Origin: CAVSLM01 sp963728895
GTDB taxonomy: Bacteria; Pseudomonadota; Gammaproteobacteria; JBBQDK01
Reading direction: 5' to 3'
Length of the DNA stretch: 64,000 nucleotides
Assembly: GCA_963728895.1 (NCBI GenBank)
Contig: CAVSLM010000007.1
Location: 673,309 to 737,308 of the forward strand
Shown: piece by piece, positions 27,495-38,089 of the stretch
Layout of the letters: every line of letters begins with the position of its first letter
Position numbering within the stretch: position 1 is the stretch's first letter
Translations under genes and position numbers: made by a program
Notes under the pieces: model-generated
The model's input: the letters and a program-made list of their open reading frames with translations, nothing else
Database searches by the model: none
What the model was told of the DNA's origin: nothing

Positions 27495-27781
27495 AGCCCT
27501 TCCGGCCTTGCGCAGGCCCCAGGCGCCGATCGCTATCAGCACAACACCTACGCCACGTTCGGCCACGCCGACAATGCGTCGAGGGGCAGCGCATGGCGCG
27601 CGAGCAGCGCGAGAAGACCCACGCCGAGGACGCCAGCGCTGTGTCCGACGCCCCAGCGCACGCCGGTCCTCCACGCGCGCGCCTTTCGGGTTGCCGCGCA
27701 GGGCGCGATCGCCGCAAGGTGATCGGGCCCCGAAAGCACGTGGACGAATCCGGCAACAAGGCCGGCAAGGGCGAGGGTCAT
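27495..27781 (-). pseudogene. nickel/cobalt transporter-like membrane protein, truncated
   Basis: ATG at 27781 gives MTLALAGLVAGFVHVLSGPD followed by HLAAIAPCAATRKARAW and WGVGHSAGVLGVGLLALLAR, matching the first two or three helices of UreH/NicO-like transporters (conserved HxxxxxDHLxA and GHS motifs). After about 27550 the frame shifts to GVVLIAIGAWGLRKAG, then homology ends and oxidoreductase remnants begin. Function lost. Confidence 0.6.
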
Positions 27782-28272
27782 GTGACGACCGCCGGCATCG
27801 GCGAAACTCGATGCGCGCTGTGCAGCGCCCTGGCCAGGAGGCTGCGCGATCGTGGCGTGCGCCCACCGACCCATTTCGGCGAGCAACGACGCGAGCGTCT
27901 CGATTCCAGGTTCGTCCTTTGCGAGCCCTTCACGCACAACCAGCGCTTCGCCGTATCGACCTGTCACTTGGAGCACGCGGCGCATTCCAGCAAGTCCTGA
28001 CCGAATTCCGACGTTTCGCTGACGACAAGGCGAGCGGCGGCCCTTACGCTGGCCTCACTCCGAGCTGATTTGATGACGTGCGCAAGACTCTCGACGTGTG
28101 ATCGAACTTCCGGAGTCGACGGACGTATAGGCCGAAGGTGCAAAGCGACGCGTGCTCGGCTACCCGGATGATCACCGACTCAGCCACCTCGGTCTGGTAC
28201 GCCATCGCGTCACGAGGCCGTAGGTAGCCTTGGTCCATCAAGAAGATTCGTTGCCCGACGGAGGATTGAGCC
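27782..28272. other. 491-base region upstream of the second RND operon
   Basis: A minus-strand frame reads GLAKDEPGIETLASLLAEMG, which looks like protein but is not recognised; a nearby frame has CAACSK. Probably further gene remains. On the plus strand a good ribosome site (GGAGG) precedes the ATG at 28273. No clear promoter is visible. Confidence 0.3.
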
Positions 28273-29382
28273 ATGGCCATAGCTTGCAAGCGGTTTCCCC
28301 TTGGCACGGCGCTCGCCTTCGGCTGTGTTCTGCTGGTCGGTTGCGACAGTCGGGATGCCGCTCCCAAAGCCGAGATCAGGCCAGTGCGGGCCATGGTGGC
28401 GCGACTTGAGGCGTGGAACGAGTTTCCTTCCCAGGTGGGGGAGATACGCGCTCACGTCGAGAGCGACCTGGGGTTCAAAATTGCCGGACGCGTGGTGGAG
28501 CGTAAGGTCGACCTGGGCGCCATCGTCCACCAGGGCGATGTCCTTGCGACGCTCGACGAGCAGGATCAGCGCAACCAGCTGACCGCGGCACAGGCCAATG
28601 TGGCCTCCGCCAAGGCCGATCTGGTTCGGGCCGAGGCCGAGGAACGCCGACAGGCGCAGGTGCTCAGCCGCGGCTTGGTCAGTAAGAGCGCGTACGATTC
28701 CGCGCTGCAGGCGCGAGACGGTGCCCGTGCGGCTCTTCGCGCAGCGGAAGCCAAGCGCCGCCTGGCCGAGGATCAACTTGGCTATGCCGTTCTGCGTGCG
28801 CCAGAGGACGGCGCCATTTCGGCCATCGGTGCGGAAGCTGGCCAGGTGGTGGCTGCCGGGCAGATGGTTGTGCGCCTCGCAAACCTGCAAAACAAGGACG
28901 CGGTGTTCGCGCTGGCGGAAAGCGCCGTGCTGCGCCTTCCGCCCGACGCCGAGGTGGAGGTTCGGGTTTTGGACGCGCCAGAGGTCACGGCGCACGGGAG
29001 GATCGAGCAGATCGCCCCCAACGCCGACCCGGTGACCCGCACCTATACGGTCAAGGTCGCTTTGTTGGACCCACCCGAGGCGATGCGCCTGGGGATGAGC
29101 GTCGTCGGCCGGGTGCGGCTGAGCGGACAGAAGGTCATCGCGTTGCCCGCCTCGGCGGTGTTCGAGAAGGAGGGCAAGCCAGCGGTGTGGGTGGTCGATC
29201 GCCAGCATGGGACGGTCGATCTCGTGAAGGTGGTCCTGGCCCGGACAGACGCCGACCGGATGCTGGTGGCGAGCGGCTTGAGCGACGGTGACACGGTCGT
29301 GACCGCGGGCGTGCAACTGTTGTGGCCGGGCCGGAAGGTGCGTCTTCTCAGTAGCACCGAATCGGGCGGGAGCGTGCCATGA
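28273..29382 (+). CDS. RND membrane-fusion lipoprotein (second pump)
   Basis: 369 residues. Lipoprotein leader with lipobox VGC (Cys near residue 24), lipoyl half FKIAGRVVERKVDLGAIVHQ, helical hairpin, second lipoyl half RAPEDGAISAIGAEAGQVVA, and a C-terminal domain with LPASAVFEKEGKPAVWVVD. Periplasmic adaptor for the RND pump that follows with a 4-base ATGA overlap. No outer-membrane factor is adjacent, so it may share one, for example from 9114-10724. Confidence 0.9.
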   Translation: MAIACKRFPLGTALAFGCVLLVGCDSRDAAPKAEIRPVRAMVARLEAWNEFPSQVGEIRAHVESDLGFKIAGRVVERKVDLGAIVHQGDVLATLDEQDQRNQLTAAQANVASAKADLVRAEAEERRQAQVLSRGLVSKSAYDSALQARDGARAALRAAEAKRRLAEDQLGYAVLRAPEDGAISAIGAEAGQVVAAGQMVVRLANLQNKDAVFALAESAVLRLPPDAEVEVRVLDAPEVTAHGRIEQIAPNADPVTRTYTVKVALLDPPEAMRLGMSVVGRVRLSGQKVIALPASAVFEKEGKPAVWVVDRQHGTVDLVKVVLARTDADRMLVASGLSDGDTVVTAGVQLLWPGRKVRLLSSTESGGSVP

Positions 29383-32300
29383 AGCGCTTCAATCTGTCCG
29401 AATGGGCACTGGGGCACCGTTCCCTGGTCGTCTATCTGATGCTGATGGTGTCGGTGGCCGGCACGCTGTCGTTCGCAACGCTGGGACGGGATGAGGACCC
29501 GCCCTTCACCATCAAGACCATGGTGGTCAAGGTCCTGTGGCCGGGCGCGAGCTTGGAGGAGACCCTCAACCAGGTGACCGATCGGGTGGAGAAGAAGCTG
29601 GAGGAAACGCCGTCCCTCGACTATCTCAAGAGCTACACCACCGCGGGCGAATCGGTGGTTTTCGTCAACGTCAAGGACACCACGCCGCCTTCCAAGATTC
29701 CCGACATCTGGTATCAGGTGCGCAAGAAGACCGGCGACATCAGGCACACCCTGCCTGCGGGCATCCAGGGGCCATTCTTCAACGACGAGTTCGGCGACAC
29801 CTTCGGCATCGTCTACGCCTTCACCGCCGATGGTTTCAGCCAACGCGAATTGCGCGACTACGTGGAGAGCGTACGCGCCGAGCTGCTGCGTCTGCCCGAC
29901 GTCGGCAAGATCACCCTGATCGGCGCCCAGGAGGAGACCGTCACTATCGAGTTTTCCACCCGCAAGCTGGCGAGTCTCGGGCTGACGCAGGCGCAACTGG
30001 TCGAGAGCCTGCGCGAGCAGAATGCCGTCATGCCGGCCGGCGTGATCGATGCCGGCGGGCAACGCATCCTGGTTCGGGTCAGCGGCGGCTTCACCTCCGA
30101 GGCGGATCTCGCCAAGATCAGCCTGCGGGTCAATGACCGCTTTTTCAGGCTGACCGATGTCGCGGAAATCAAGCGCGGCTACACCGATCCGCCGTCTCCT
30201 TCGTACCGGGTGAACGGCAAGTCCGCGATCGGGCTGGCCATCTCCATGGCCAAGGGCGGCGACAACCTGAAGCTGGGGGAGAACATCCGGCAGCGGATGG
30301 CCGAGCTCGAACACGACCGCCCCATCGGCATCGAAGCCATCCAGGTGGCCGATCAGCCGCAGGTCGTCCAGACCTCGGTCAACCACTTCGTCGAGGCGCT
30401 GGTGGAGGCCGTGTTGATCGTCCTGGCGGTGAGCTTCCTAAGCCTGGGACCGCGCGCTGGCATGGTGGTAGCGCTGGCGATCCCGCTGACTCTGGCCGCC
30501 ACCTTCATCTTCCAGAGCTTCTTCGGCATCGGTCTGCATCGGGTGTCCCTGGGCGCTCTGCTCATCTCGCTGGGTCTGCTGGTCGACGACGCCATGATCA
30601 CCATCGAGATGATCATCAAGAAGCTCGAAGAAGGCTATCCGCTGGTCAAGGCGGCGACGTTTTCCTACACCGCGACGGCCTATCCCAGGCTCACCGGCAC
30701 CTTGGTAACCGCATTCGGCTTCGTGCCGGTCGGATTCGCGCAGAGCGCCGCCGGCGAATACTCCTTCGCCATCTTCGCCGTCGTCGTCCTGGCCCTGCTC
30801 CTCTCCTGGGTCGTAGCGGCCCTGTTTGCGCCGCTGATCGCGGTGGCCATTCTGCCGTCGAAGCTCAAGCCTCAACGCGAGGGTGGGGTGTCCAGCCGTC
30901 TGATGAGCGGGTTTCGTCGTCTGCTACTGGCTTGCCTGCGCCATCGCGCCCTGGTAATCGGCGCCACCGTGGCCCTGTTCCTGGGGTCATTGGCCGGAGC
31001 GAGCCGGCTCGAGCAGCAGTTCTTTCCCGTGTCCGAACGGCCCGAGTTGCTCGTGGACCTGACCCTTCCCAATGACAACGCCATGCGGGCTACCGAACAG
31101 GCGGTGCGCCGGCTGGAGGCGCATTTGGCCGCCGACCCGGACGTGGCCCGCTACGCCATCAACGTCGGGAGCGGGGCCATTCGCTTTTACCTCCCGATGG
31201 ACGTGCAGCTGGACCATCCCTATTTCGCCGAGGCGGTCGTGGTGGCGAAAAGCATGGAAGCCCGCTCGGCCGTGGCCGACCGCCTGCGTGCAGTTCGCGG
31301 CCGCGCAAATGCCGCAAGCCGTGCTGCGGGCCTCCCCCCTGGAGATGGGCCCACCGGTGGGCTGGCCCATCAAGTACCGCGTCAGCGGCGCCGACCCCGA
31401 GAAGGTGCGACAGATTGCCTACGACTTGGCCGGAAGGATCAACGCCAATCCCAATACCCGTACCGTCAATTTCGACTGGAATGAGCCGATCCGAACGCTG
31501 CGCTTGCATGTGGACCAGGACAAGGTGCGGTTGCTCGGACTCTCCTCGCAGGACCTGGCGCAGTCCCTCCAAGCCGCATTCAGCGGGACCACGGTGACTC
31601 AGCTGCGCGACTTCATCTATTTGGTGGACGTGCAGGTACGCGCCGCGGGTAGCGAACGCGCCGATTTGGACACCGTGCGCATGCTGCAGATCCCTCTCGG
31701 GGGCGGGCGCAACGTACCGCTGATGGAAGTAGCGAGCGTGGACTACGGCTTTGAGCCGCCGATCATCTGGCGCCGCCAGCGTCTGCCGACTCTGACAGTG
31801 CAGGCCGACCTGGCGCCGGGCATCCAGGCAGCGACGGTGGTCGAGCAGCTCTCCCCTTCGGTGCAGAAGCTCGCGAACGGTCTGCCGCAGGGTTATCGCA
31901 TCGCCGTCGGTGGTGCCGTCGAGGAAGCCGCCAAAGGGCAGCGTTCGGTCGCGGTGGTGGTCCCGGTGATGTTGCTGCTCATGTTGACGGTACTGATGGT
32001 GCAGCTTCAAAGCTTCCAGCGTTTGCTGCTGGTCATCAGCGTGGCGCCCCTGGGTCTGATCGGCATCGTGGGCGCCCTGCTGCCAACCCATACCCCCATG
32101 GGCTTCATCGCCATCCTCGGCTGCGTCGCGCTGGCGGGAATGATCATCCGCAACTCCGTCATCCTGATCGATCAGATCGAAACCAATATTGCCGCCGGCA
32201 TTGACCGCTGGGAAGCTCTGGTGGAGGCCACCTGCCATCGGCTTCGGCCGATCATGCTGACTGCAGCGGCGGCCATCTTGGGCATGATCCCCATCGCCTC

Positions 32301-32469
32301 GGACTCGTTCTGGCGGCCGATGGCCATGGCGATCATGGGCGGCCTGGCAGTGGCAACGGTACTGACGCTGCTGTTTCTGCCGGCGGCCTATGCGGCCTGG
32401 TTTCGTATCCGCGAACCGGCTGTGGCGAGCGCGGAGGCGGGGAAGCGAAAATCGGGGAGGGGGAGCAAC
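29379..32469 (+). CDS. RND efflux permease (second pump), one frameshift
   Basis: Starts MKRFNLSEWALGHRSLVVYL, with helix-4 acidic pair in LGLLVDDAMITIEMIIKKLE and the late VALAGMIIRNSVILIDQIE. The first frame runs to about 31290 (ADRLRAV), the second continues QFAAAQMPQAVLRASPLEMG to the C-terminal WFRIREP. A single indel in the second periplasmic domain splits the gene. If the shift is a sequencing error, the pump is complete at about 1020 residues. No stop codon follows: the frame runs without break into the HD-GYP fragment at 32470. Inner membrane; substrate unknown. Confidence 0.85.
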
Positions 32470-32725
32470 ATGGCGTCCACGTCACGGGATGAGATCGAGC
32501 GCAAGCTGCTGGAACAGAACATCCGGATCGGCCAAGTGCTCGGAACCGCCATCGCCATGCGCGATCACGGCGCAGGGGCTCACAATCAGCGAGTGGCTCT
32601 GTACTCGGGCGCGCTGGGCGAAGTAGTCGACCTCGATATGCCGACCCTCCGCGCTCTGATAGCCGGGGCATTCCTTCACGACATCGGCAAGATCGCCATC
32701 CCTGACCGCGTTCTGTTGAAAGCAT
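32470..32725 (+). pseudogene. HD-GYP domain protein, N-terminal fragment
   Basis: From the ATG at 32470 (with GGGAGGGGG ahead) the peptide reads as a short helical lead and the start of an HD-GYP domain: AHNQRVALYSGALGEVV and FLHDIGKIAIPDRVLLK. The HD metal ligands are present, but the sequence breaks off before the GYP motif and is joined at about 32725 to an RND C-terminus. Complete HD-GYP proteins degrade cyclic-di-GMP. It is in frame with the RND permease upstream, so a read-through fusion is possible on paper. Confidence 0.65.
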
Positions 32726-32731
32726 GCCAGG

Positions 32732-32926
32732 ATTCCCGTTGCGCGTAGTATTTTCTGGGGGCCGATGGCGATCGCCATTATGGGTGGCCTGACTGTCGCC
32801 ACGGTGCTGACGATATTCTTTGTCCCGGCGCTTTACGCTGCGTGGTTCCGGGTTGGCCGCTCGGCTGCGCCGGATGCTCGCGAAGCTCTTCCGGATGCTG
32901 CGGATGCACCTGCCGGCGCCTCATGA
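32732..32926 (+). pseudogene. RND permease C-terminal fragment
   Basis: Reads IPVARSIFWGPMAIAIMGG, LTVATVLTIFFVPALYAAWF and a hydrophilic tail to a stop at 32924-32926. This is the last membrane helix and tail of a different RND pump, closest in pattern to the one at 4878-7973 (SVFWGPMAIAIMGGLTVATL). Only 64 residues remain. It appears inserted behind the HD-GYP fragment. Confidence 0.75.
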
Positions 32927-32986
32927 GGCAAGCCCTGAAGGATCTGCGGATTGCCTCGCACAAATCGATCACGAGGTGAGATTCCC

Positions 32987-33592
32987 ATGGCCATCGATAC
33001 CGATCAATCCCTAGAAAAAGCGCAATCCGTTCCCGCGCTGGAAGAAGCGATCCGGCGCCTGGAAGATGAGCTGAGAGCGGTTCGCGCGGCGGGCGTTCGC
33101 CAGAGGCGCCTGCGGCTCGTCTTCCTGGTCCTTGTCACGATGTTTGCCATTGCGATCTGGTCGGTCGAAGTCCTGCCTCCCGTCGCCCAGGCCCAGGCGC
33201 CGCTGCAGCTGGCGCCCAGATCCATGATGACGCCGGAGGAGCGACGCGCCCAGCGCGAGGCATTGCTAGCGGCACTGCCCGCGAATACACGCCACGAGCT
33301 GCAGGACTTCGAGCGGCAAGTGGACTGGTTGACGCGCTACATGCAGACCTGGGACGAAAACACGGCCGGGGCGGTCGTCGCGCTGATGCTCTACCGCATG
33401 TCCGAGAACATGAACGCCATGCCTTCGATGGAGCAGCAGATGCGCACGATGTCGGCACAGATGGGCGCGCTGCCGGCAATCGTCGCCGAGCTCAATCAGA
33501 TGAACGCCAAGATGACCGTGATCACTGGGACCATGGACTCCACCATGGGAAGAGCCGGGCGCATGGTGCCCTGGATGCCATTCTTTCCATGA
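32987..33592 (+). CDS. membrane-anchored protein of unknown function
   Basis: 201 residues from the ATG at 32987 with GAGGTGAG ahead. An N-terminal coiled coil (ALEEAIRRLEDELRAVRAAG), one membrane helix (about residues 41-62, LVFLVLVTMFAIAIWSVEVL), and a Met-rich helical periplasmic part (MLYRMSENMNAMPSMEQQMR). Likely an inner-membrane protein facing the periplasm. It lies downstream of RND sequence and may be an accessory of such a pump, but no family is recognised. Confidence 0.65.
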   Translation: MAIDTDQSLEKAQSVPALEEAIRRLEDELRAVRAAGVRQRRLRLVFLVLVTMFAIAIWSVEVLPPVAQAQAPLQLAPRSMMTPEERRAQREALLAALPANTRHELQDFERQVDWLTRYMQTWDENTAGAVVALMLYRMSENMNAMPSMEQQMRTMSAQMGALPAIVAELNQMNAKMTVITGTMDSTMGRAGRMVPWMPFFP

Positions 33593-33599
33593 GCAACAC

Positions 33600-33956
33600 G
33601 TGGCGATCGAATTGCCGATTCGGAAAGTCGAGAGGCAAATGCCTTGTCAGGCGGTCATCTTCAGGCAATGCTGCCGAGACCACCCGGTCGACAAGCTCGA
33701 CGAACGCCTGGCCTTCATTGACGTGACCGGCGCAGTTCACGAGCGCGTCGTGTCCCGCGATCAGCCGAGCGAGCTCGGCCGGCGTGATCGCGCGAAGATC
33801 GACCACATGCACCGAAGCTTTCGCGCGCGCATCAGCCGGGATCCTCGCGGGCGTCCGAACCAACGCCGGGACCTCGTGCCCCGCCGCGGGCGCCTGGCGC
33901 AGGACGTGACGGCCCAGAGAGCCGGTTGCGCCGAAGAGAATGAGACGCGCCGCCAT
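33600..33956 (-). pseudogene. NAD(P)-binding (NmrA/SDR-like) protein, C-terminally lost
   Basis: ATG at 33956 reads MAARLILFGATGSLGRHVLR, a Rossmann GATGxxG nucleotide site, then VVDLRAITPAELARLIAGHD and NCAGHVNEGQAFVELVDRVV. After about residue 95 the frame continues but homology fades, and it runs into the antisense of the membrane protein at 32987-33592. It looks like the N-terminal third of an NAD(P)H-binding epimerase-like protein. Confidence 0.55.
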
Positions 33957-33960
33957 GGCG

Positions 33961-34440
33961 TCAGGAAGCGAACGCCGGTCCGCGCGGCATGCGATGCTCA
34001 GCCAGGCCGCCTTGCTTCTCGATTCTGAACCACGCGGCATACAGCGTCGGGATAAAAAAGATCGTCAGTACCGTGACCGACGCGAGGCCGCCCATTATCG
34101 TGATCGCCATCGGCACCCAGAACACGCTGTGGGTCGGGATCATCGCCAAGCCGGTAACGTTGCCGTCAGCACCACCGGCCGCGTCCGCCCGCCGCCTCCA
34201 GCACGGTATTCCAGAGATTGAGCCCCGCCTCCATCTCGGTGCCGGTCTGGTCGACCGGGATCACCGAGTTGCGCATGATCATGCCGCTCAACGTGATGAT
34301 GCCGAGGATGACCACGAATCCGAGCGACGCGAGGAACAGGAGTAGCACGGCAACCACGCCGATCAGGCCGAGCGGGCAGTCAGGAACATCATCGTCATCT
34401 GCGAGAAGCCGAGCGGAGCGCTGAATATCGTCGTATCGAT
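33961..34440 (-). pseudogene. RND permease C-terminal remnant (third copy)
   Basis: Two frames on the minus strand read LGIITLSGMIMRNSVIPVDQ with TEMEAGLNLWNTVLEAA, then VFWVPMAITIMGGLASVTVL and FFIPTLYAAWFRIEKQGG with a stop at 33961. This is about the last 150 residues of an RND pump with a deletion and frameshift in between. Together with 32732-32926 it makes two orphan RND tails beside one broken pump. Confidence 0.75.
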
Positions 34441-34445
34441 GCTCA

Positions 34446-34578
34446 TGCGTGCGTCGAGGACTCCTCACTGCTCGCCTCGAGGTCGTTTGCAATGACGTCG
34501 AGCAGTCCCTGGATCGCCGCGCACTTTCAGCACGTAAGTGCGCCGGCTCGGGTATTTGGATTCAGGGCCGAGGCTCAT
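34446..34578 (-). pseudogene. SKYPTRRAYVVK-family small gene, deleted copy
   Basis: From an ATG at 34578 it reads MSLGPESKYPSRRTYVLKVR, then skips the middle of the family and resumes in another frame as LLDVIANDLEASSEE, matching LLESIASDLEA of the intact copy at 10979. No copy of the 100-bp repeat is visible upstream here. Confidence 0.55.
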
Positions 34579-34956
34579 CGCAACTCTCCGCCAGTGATTA
34601 AACCGTCAGTGCAGGGCTCTCGCGAACGGGCCAGGTTTTCATCAGCTCAGCCGTCTGTTATCGTCCAGATCGTCGAGTAGCGCGCGCAGCTCCAGCTCGA
34701 CTTCGGCATACGCCTCTCGGCTCCAGTGACCGCCCGTGCAAGGACGAGCTCCCCCTGGGAAACACGACGTCCTGATCGAGGGTGAAGTCAACGAGAAGCG
34801 GCAGACGCCCGAACGTCCCACGCGCTCACCTACCCGGGTTTCAGAGCCGCCCTGCGCTGCTGCCGCTGACGCCGATTTTTCGCGCAGATCTCACGCAAGG
34901 AGCTTGTTCCCCGCCGCGTGGAGCGTCATCAGCGATACGTCGCCGTTTGGTAGGAA
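34579..34956. other. 378-base region without a recognised gene
   Basis: No open frame here has a motif or a good start, and no repeats or strong hairpins are evident. It lies downstream of the ATPase regulator gene. Confidence 0.4.
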
Positions 34957-37854
34957 TTAGGTGAGAACGGCGCGCGCTCTCGTGAGAGCGGTCGTCACCG
35001 CCGCCTCGGGGAGCGCATCGACCAGCGCGCGAAGTGCGCGCCGATCCGCGGCGGTTGCAGCGCCGTCTTCACAGAGCTCAACGAGCGCGATAAGCTCGAG
35101 CCACGGAGCCTCCTGCGCTTTCGCTTCGGCAATCGAGCGCCGCACCGCCGCTCTGGCAAGAGCAGCCTTGCCGCGCGCACGCGCGATAGCCGCCTCGAGC
35201 AGGCAGAGCTGCGGCAGATACACGCGCTCGCCGAGCTTGTCGGCGAACTGCAGCGCTTCCTCAAGCTGCTCTTGGGCTGCATCCAGGTCACCCGCGAGGA
35301 GGAGCGCCTCGGTTGCATACCCCAGGATCTCGCTTGCGCCCACCAACATGCCGAGCCGCACATTGTCTTCGTACGCCTCGCGGATCCGGCGATAAGCCTC
35401 GCGGGGCTGTCCCATGCGGGCGTCCGCCCAGGCCCGAAACCACCGACAGGCAGTTCGACCGTGAGCAAGCGCGAATTCGTCCACGAGCGCGGCCATCTCA
35501 TCGGCAAGAGCGGCCACACGCTCGGCGCTGCCGAGCCGCACCTCGAGCAGCGCGCTGTACCAGATTGCGACGAGACGCGCCATGGGCCCCCGATCGCAAG
35601 CGCGGGCATGTGCACGCTGCAGGCAGGCGCGCGCCTGTTCGACCAAGCCAAGATGAACGAGCGGAATGGAGAGCAGCCCAAGCAGCGTGACCTGCAGATC
35701 GACCAGGTATTCTCCAGTTCCCACATCCAGCCGCTCCGCGAGGGCGAGCCCGTGCTCCAGCCATGTGCGGGCGACCCGCGGCCGGCCCTGAAGCTGATCG
35801 ACGTTCCCATGCACGGTGCACGCGGTGGACAAAAGCACTGCATCGTTCGTCGTCGATCCGAGCGCTTCCGCCCGGTCGGCCACCGCGAGCGCCTCGGCAT
35901 ATTCCGCACGCAAGCAAAGCATGAACCCGAATCCGTGCAGCAGGCGTCCTCGCACCGGGTGCTCCGGCACTTCGTCGAGCAGCGAGTACGCGCGCTGGAG
36001 CGCGTTTTTTGCTTCGCTGCCCGCGCCAAGCACCCGGGTAGCGGCAAAGCCGTGAAGTGTTGCGATCGCGATTTCCAGTGCGTTGCGCTCCGTCCCCTCC
36101 GGCGCCTGATCGAGAAGCGTCAGCCCGCGCTCGGTGAGCCTCATGCACTCCGCCGGGCTGAAGTGCGCAAGCGCCGCCTCGGCAGCCTCGGCGTACCAGC
36201 GCAATGCGATCATGGGATCCCGGCCGCGCTCGAAGTGCATGGCGAGCTCGACCGCGGCGACCGGCGCGCCCCCGATGCGCTCGCGTTCGAGCACCGCGCC
36301 CACCTTGCCATGGAGCCGCGCGCGTGCAAGCGGGGCCATGCGCTCGTACAGCACCTGGCGGAAGAGCGCGTGCCTGAAAGAATAAGCGAGCTCGCGCGCA
36401 CGGCTCCAATCCGCGCCCCGCGGAGCGGCGAGCCACAAGCGCTCGCGTTCGAGTTGGTCGCAGATTTGACCGACCCACGCAGCATCGCGCTCGAGCACAG
36501 CGGAGATCGTGTCGACGCGGAACTCGAGGCCGCAAACCGCCGCCGCGGAGAGCAACAGGCGCTGCTCGTCCCCGAGCTTGGCAATATAATGATCGATGAT
36601 AGCCGCGAGGTTCTCCGGCACCGCCATTTTCACGACCTGCTCTGCCTCGGCAGCGTCGTCGCCGGCTCGCGCGGCGCGCGCCACGACGTCGCTCACGACC
36701 GACGCCACGAAGAGCGGCAATCCGTCGGTGCGCTCGTGCAACGCGCGCACAAACGCTTCATCGGTGGCGATCGAGGGCGAGCGTTGCGCCACGTACTCGG
36801 CGACCTCTCTTTCGGAGAACGGATCGAGCACGATCTCCTCACAGAGGCCATGCAGGCGCAGCTCGCGCCGCAACGGGTTTAGCGGATGATCGAGCGCCAC
36901 CACCTCGGCGAGGCGGAAGCTTGCGAGCCACATGAGGCGGCGGCTGCCACGCCGGCGCGCGAGGTAGTCGATGAGCTCGAGAGTCGCGCGGTCGCTCCAA
37001 TGCAGGTCCTCGGTCACAATAAGGAGCGGCCGCCGTTCGGTGTAGCGATCGACGAGCTCCCCCATTTCGCGCAGCGCCCGGTCCGCTCTCACGCCTGCGA
37101 GCTCATGACGCAGGACATTCCGCTCCTCGGCGCTGCTGAGCCACGGCAGCTGTAGCAGCCAGGTCGGCGCCACGGTGCGCAGCAGTGGCGCGACGGCGGC
37201 GTCACGGCGGCACAGCTCCGCGAGCGCTTCGAGAACCGGAAGATACGGCTCGCCGCCGCCATACTGCTCTACGCACTGGCCGCACACGCAAGTGACATCA
37301 TCGAGGCCCGCGATGAAATGTTCGATAAGCGTCGTCTTGCCGATGCCCGGTTCACCGGCCACCCACTCAATGATGCGCTTGCCGCTGCACGCCAGATCCC
37401 AGGCACCGCGCAGTCGCGCCAGCGCTTCGCGGCGGCCAATGAAGGATGCCGACGGCGACGTAGGCATTGTCCACGCGACCGCTCCGGCCTGGGGCGCGCG
37501 CCCGGTCGTCTGCGCGATGAACCGATAGCCCCGCCGCGAGACCGTTTCGATGAAGCGCGGCTGCCGGGCATCATCGCCCAGCACTGTCCGCAGATCGCTG
37601 ATCGCGGTTTTCAACGCCGACTCGCTGACAAACTGGTGGCCCCAGACCTGATCGAGCAACGCGTTCTTGGTGAGCAGCGACCCGGGGTGCCGTACGAGCG
37701 CGCACAGGACGGCGAATGGCGTCGGCGCTAGCAGGACAGCCGTTCCGTCGCGCAGCAGGCGTGCGTTCGCCTCGTCGAGCTCGAATCGGTCGAAGCGCAC
37801 TCGTACCGGATTCGAACTGGCCGAAGATCGGGCGTGGTCGGTGCGCTCAGCCAT
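34957..37854 (-). CDS. OmpR-type DNA-binding domain fused to AAA/STAND ATPase and TPR-like repeats
   Basis: 965 residues from the ATG at 37854 (an ATG at 37902 is also possible). Residues about 15-105 are an OmpR/PhoB-type winged helix (LTKNALLDQVWGHQFVSESA, RFIETVSRRGYRF). An ATPase follows: Walker A AGEPGIGKTTLIEHF, Walker B RPLLIVTEDLHWSDRATLEL. The C-terminal half is alpha-helical with TPR-like repeats. This layout is that of large transcription activators in which the helical part senses a signal and the ATPase controls DNA binding. No membrane segment. It has no obvious target next to it; the nearest divergent sequence is an IS remnant. Confidence 0.88.
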   Translation of the reverse strand: MAERTDHARSSASSNPVRVRFDRFELDEANARLLRDGTAVLLAPTPFAVLCALVRHPGSLLTKNALLDQVWGHQFVSESALKTAISDLRTVLGDDARQPRFIETVSRRGYRFIAQTTGRAPQAGAVAWTMPTSPSASFIGRREALARLRGAWDLACSGKRIIEWVAGEPGIGKTTLIEHFIAGLDDVTCVCGQCVEQYGGGEPYLPVLEALAELCRRDAAVAPLLRTVAPTWLLQLPWLSSAEERNVLRHELAGVRADRALREMGELVDRYTERRPLLIVTEDLHWSDRATLELIDYLARRRGSRRLMWLASFRLAEVVALDHPLNPLRRELRLHGLCEEIVLDPFSEREVAEYVAQRSPSIATDEAFVRALHERTDGLPLFVASVVSDVVARAARAGDDAAEAEQVVKMAVPENLAAIIDHYIAKLGDEQRLLLSAAAVCGLEFRVDTISAVLERDAAWVGQICDQLERERLWLAAPRGADWSRARELAYSFRHALFRQVLYERMAPLARARLHGKVGAVLERERIGGAPVAAVELAMHFERGRDPMIALRWYAEAAEAALAHFSPAECMRLTERGLTLLDQAPEGTERNALEIAIATLHGFAATRVLGAGSEAKNALQRAYSLLDEVPEHPVRGRLLHGFGFMLCLRAEYAEALAVADRAEALGSTTNDAVLLSTACTVHGNVDQLQGRPRVARTWLEHGLALAERLDVGTGEYLVDLQVTLLGLLSIPLVHLGLVEQARACLQRAHARACDRGPMARLVAIWYSALLEVRLGSAERVAALADEMAALVDEFALAHGRTACRWFRAWADARMGQPREAYRRIREAYEDNVRLGMLVGASEILGYATEALLLAGDLDAAQEQLEEALQFADKLGERVYLPQLCLLEAAIARARGKAALARAAVRRSIAEAKAQEAPWLELIALVELCEDGAATAADRRALRALVDALPEAAVTTALTRARAVLT

Positions 37855-38089
37855 TTCGATACGAACGGGTTCCGAGCAGGTTGTTGGAAAGCCGCCATTC
37901 AATCACGTACAGAGGTGGTGCGATGTGATTTTTCGGGATTTTCCGCTGATCTCTATAAGCCGCTGGCGACCCACTCCGAGCGCTCGCGGCGTGGACCGTG
38001 TTCCCGAATGCCGAGCAATCCGGTGGGCACCAGCAAACGCCCCCCCCGAACCAAGGTCCAACTTATCACATTCAAGTCTAGCAGATCAT

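Noticed and set aside
29379..32469. Programmed frameshift in the second RND permease
   Set aside because: No slippery heptamer with a downstream structure is evident at about 31290, and many unrelated genes here carry similar shifts, so decay or sequencing error is simpler.
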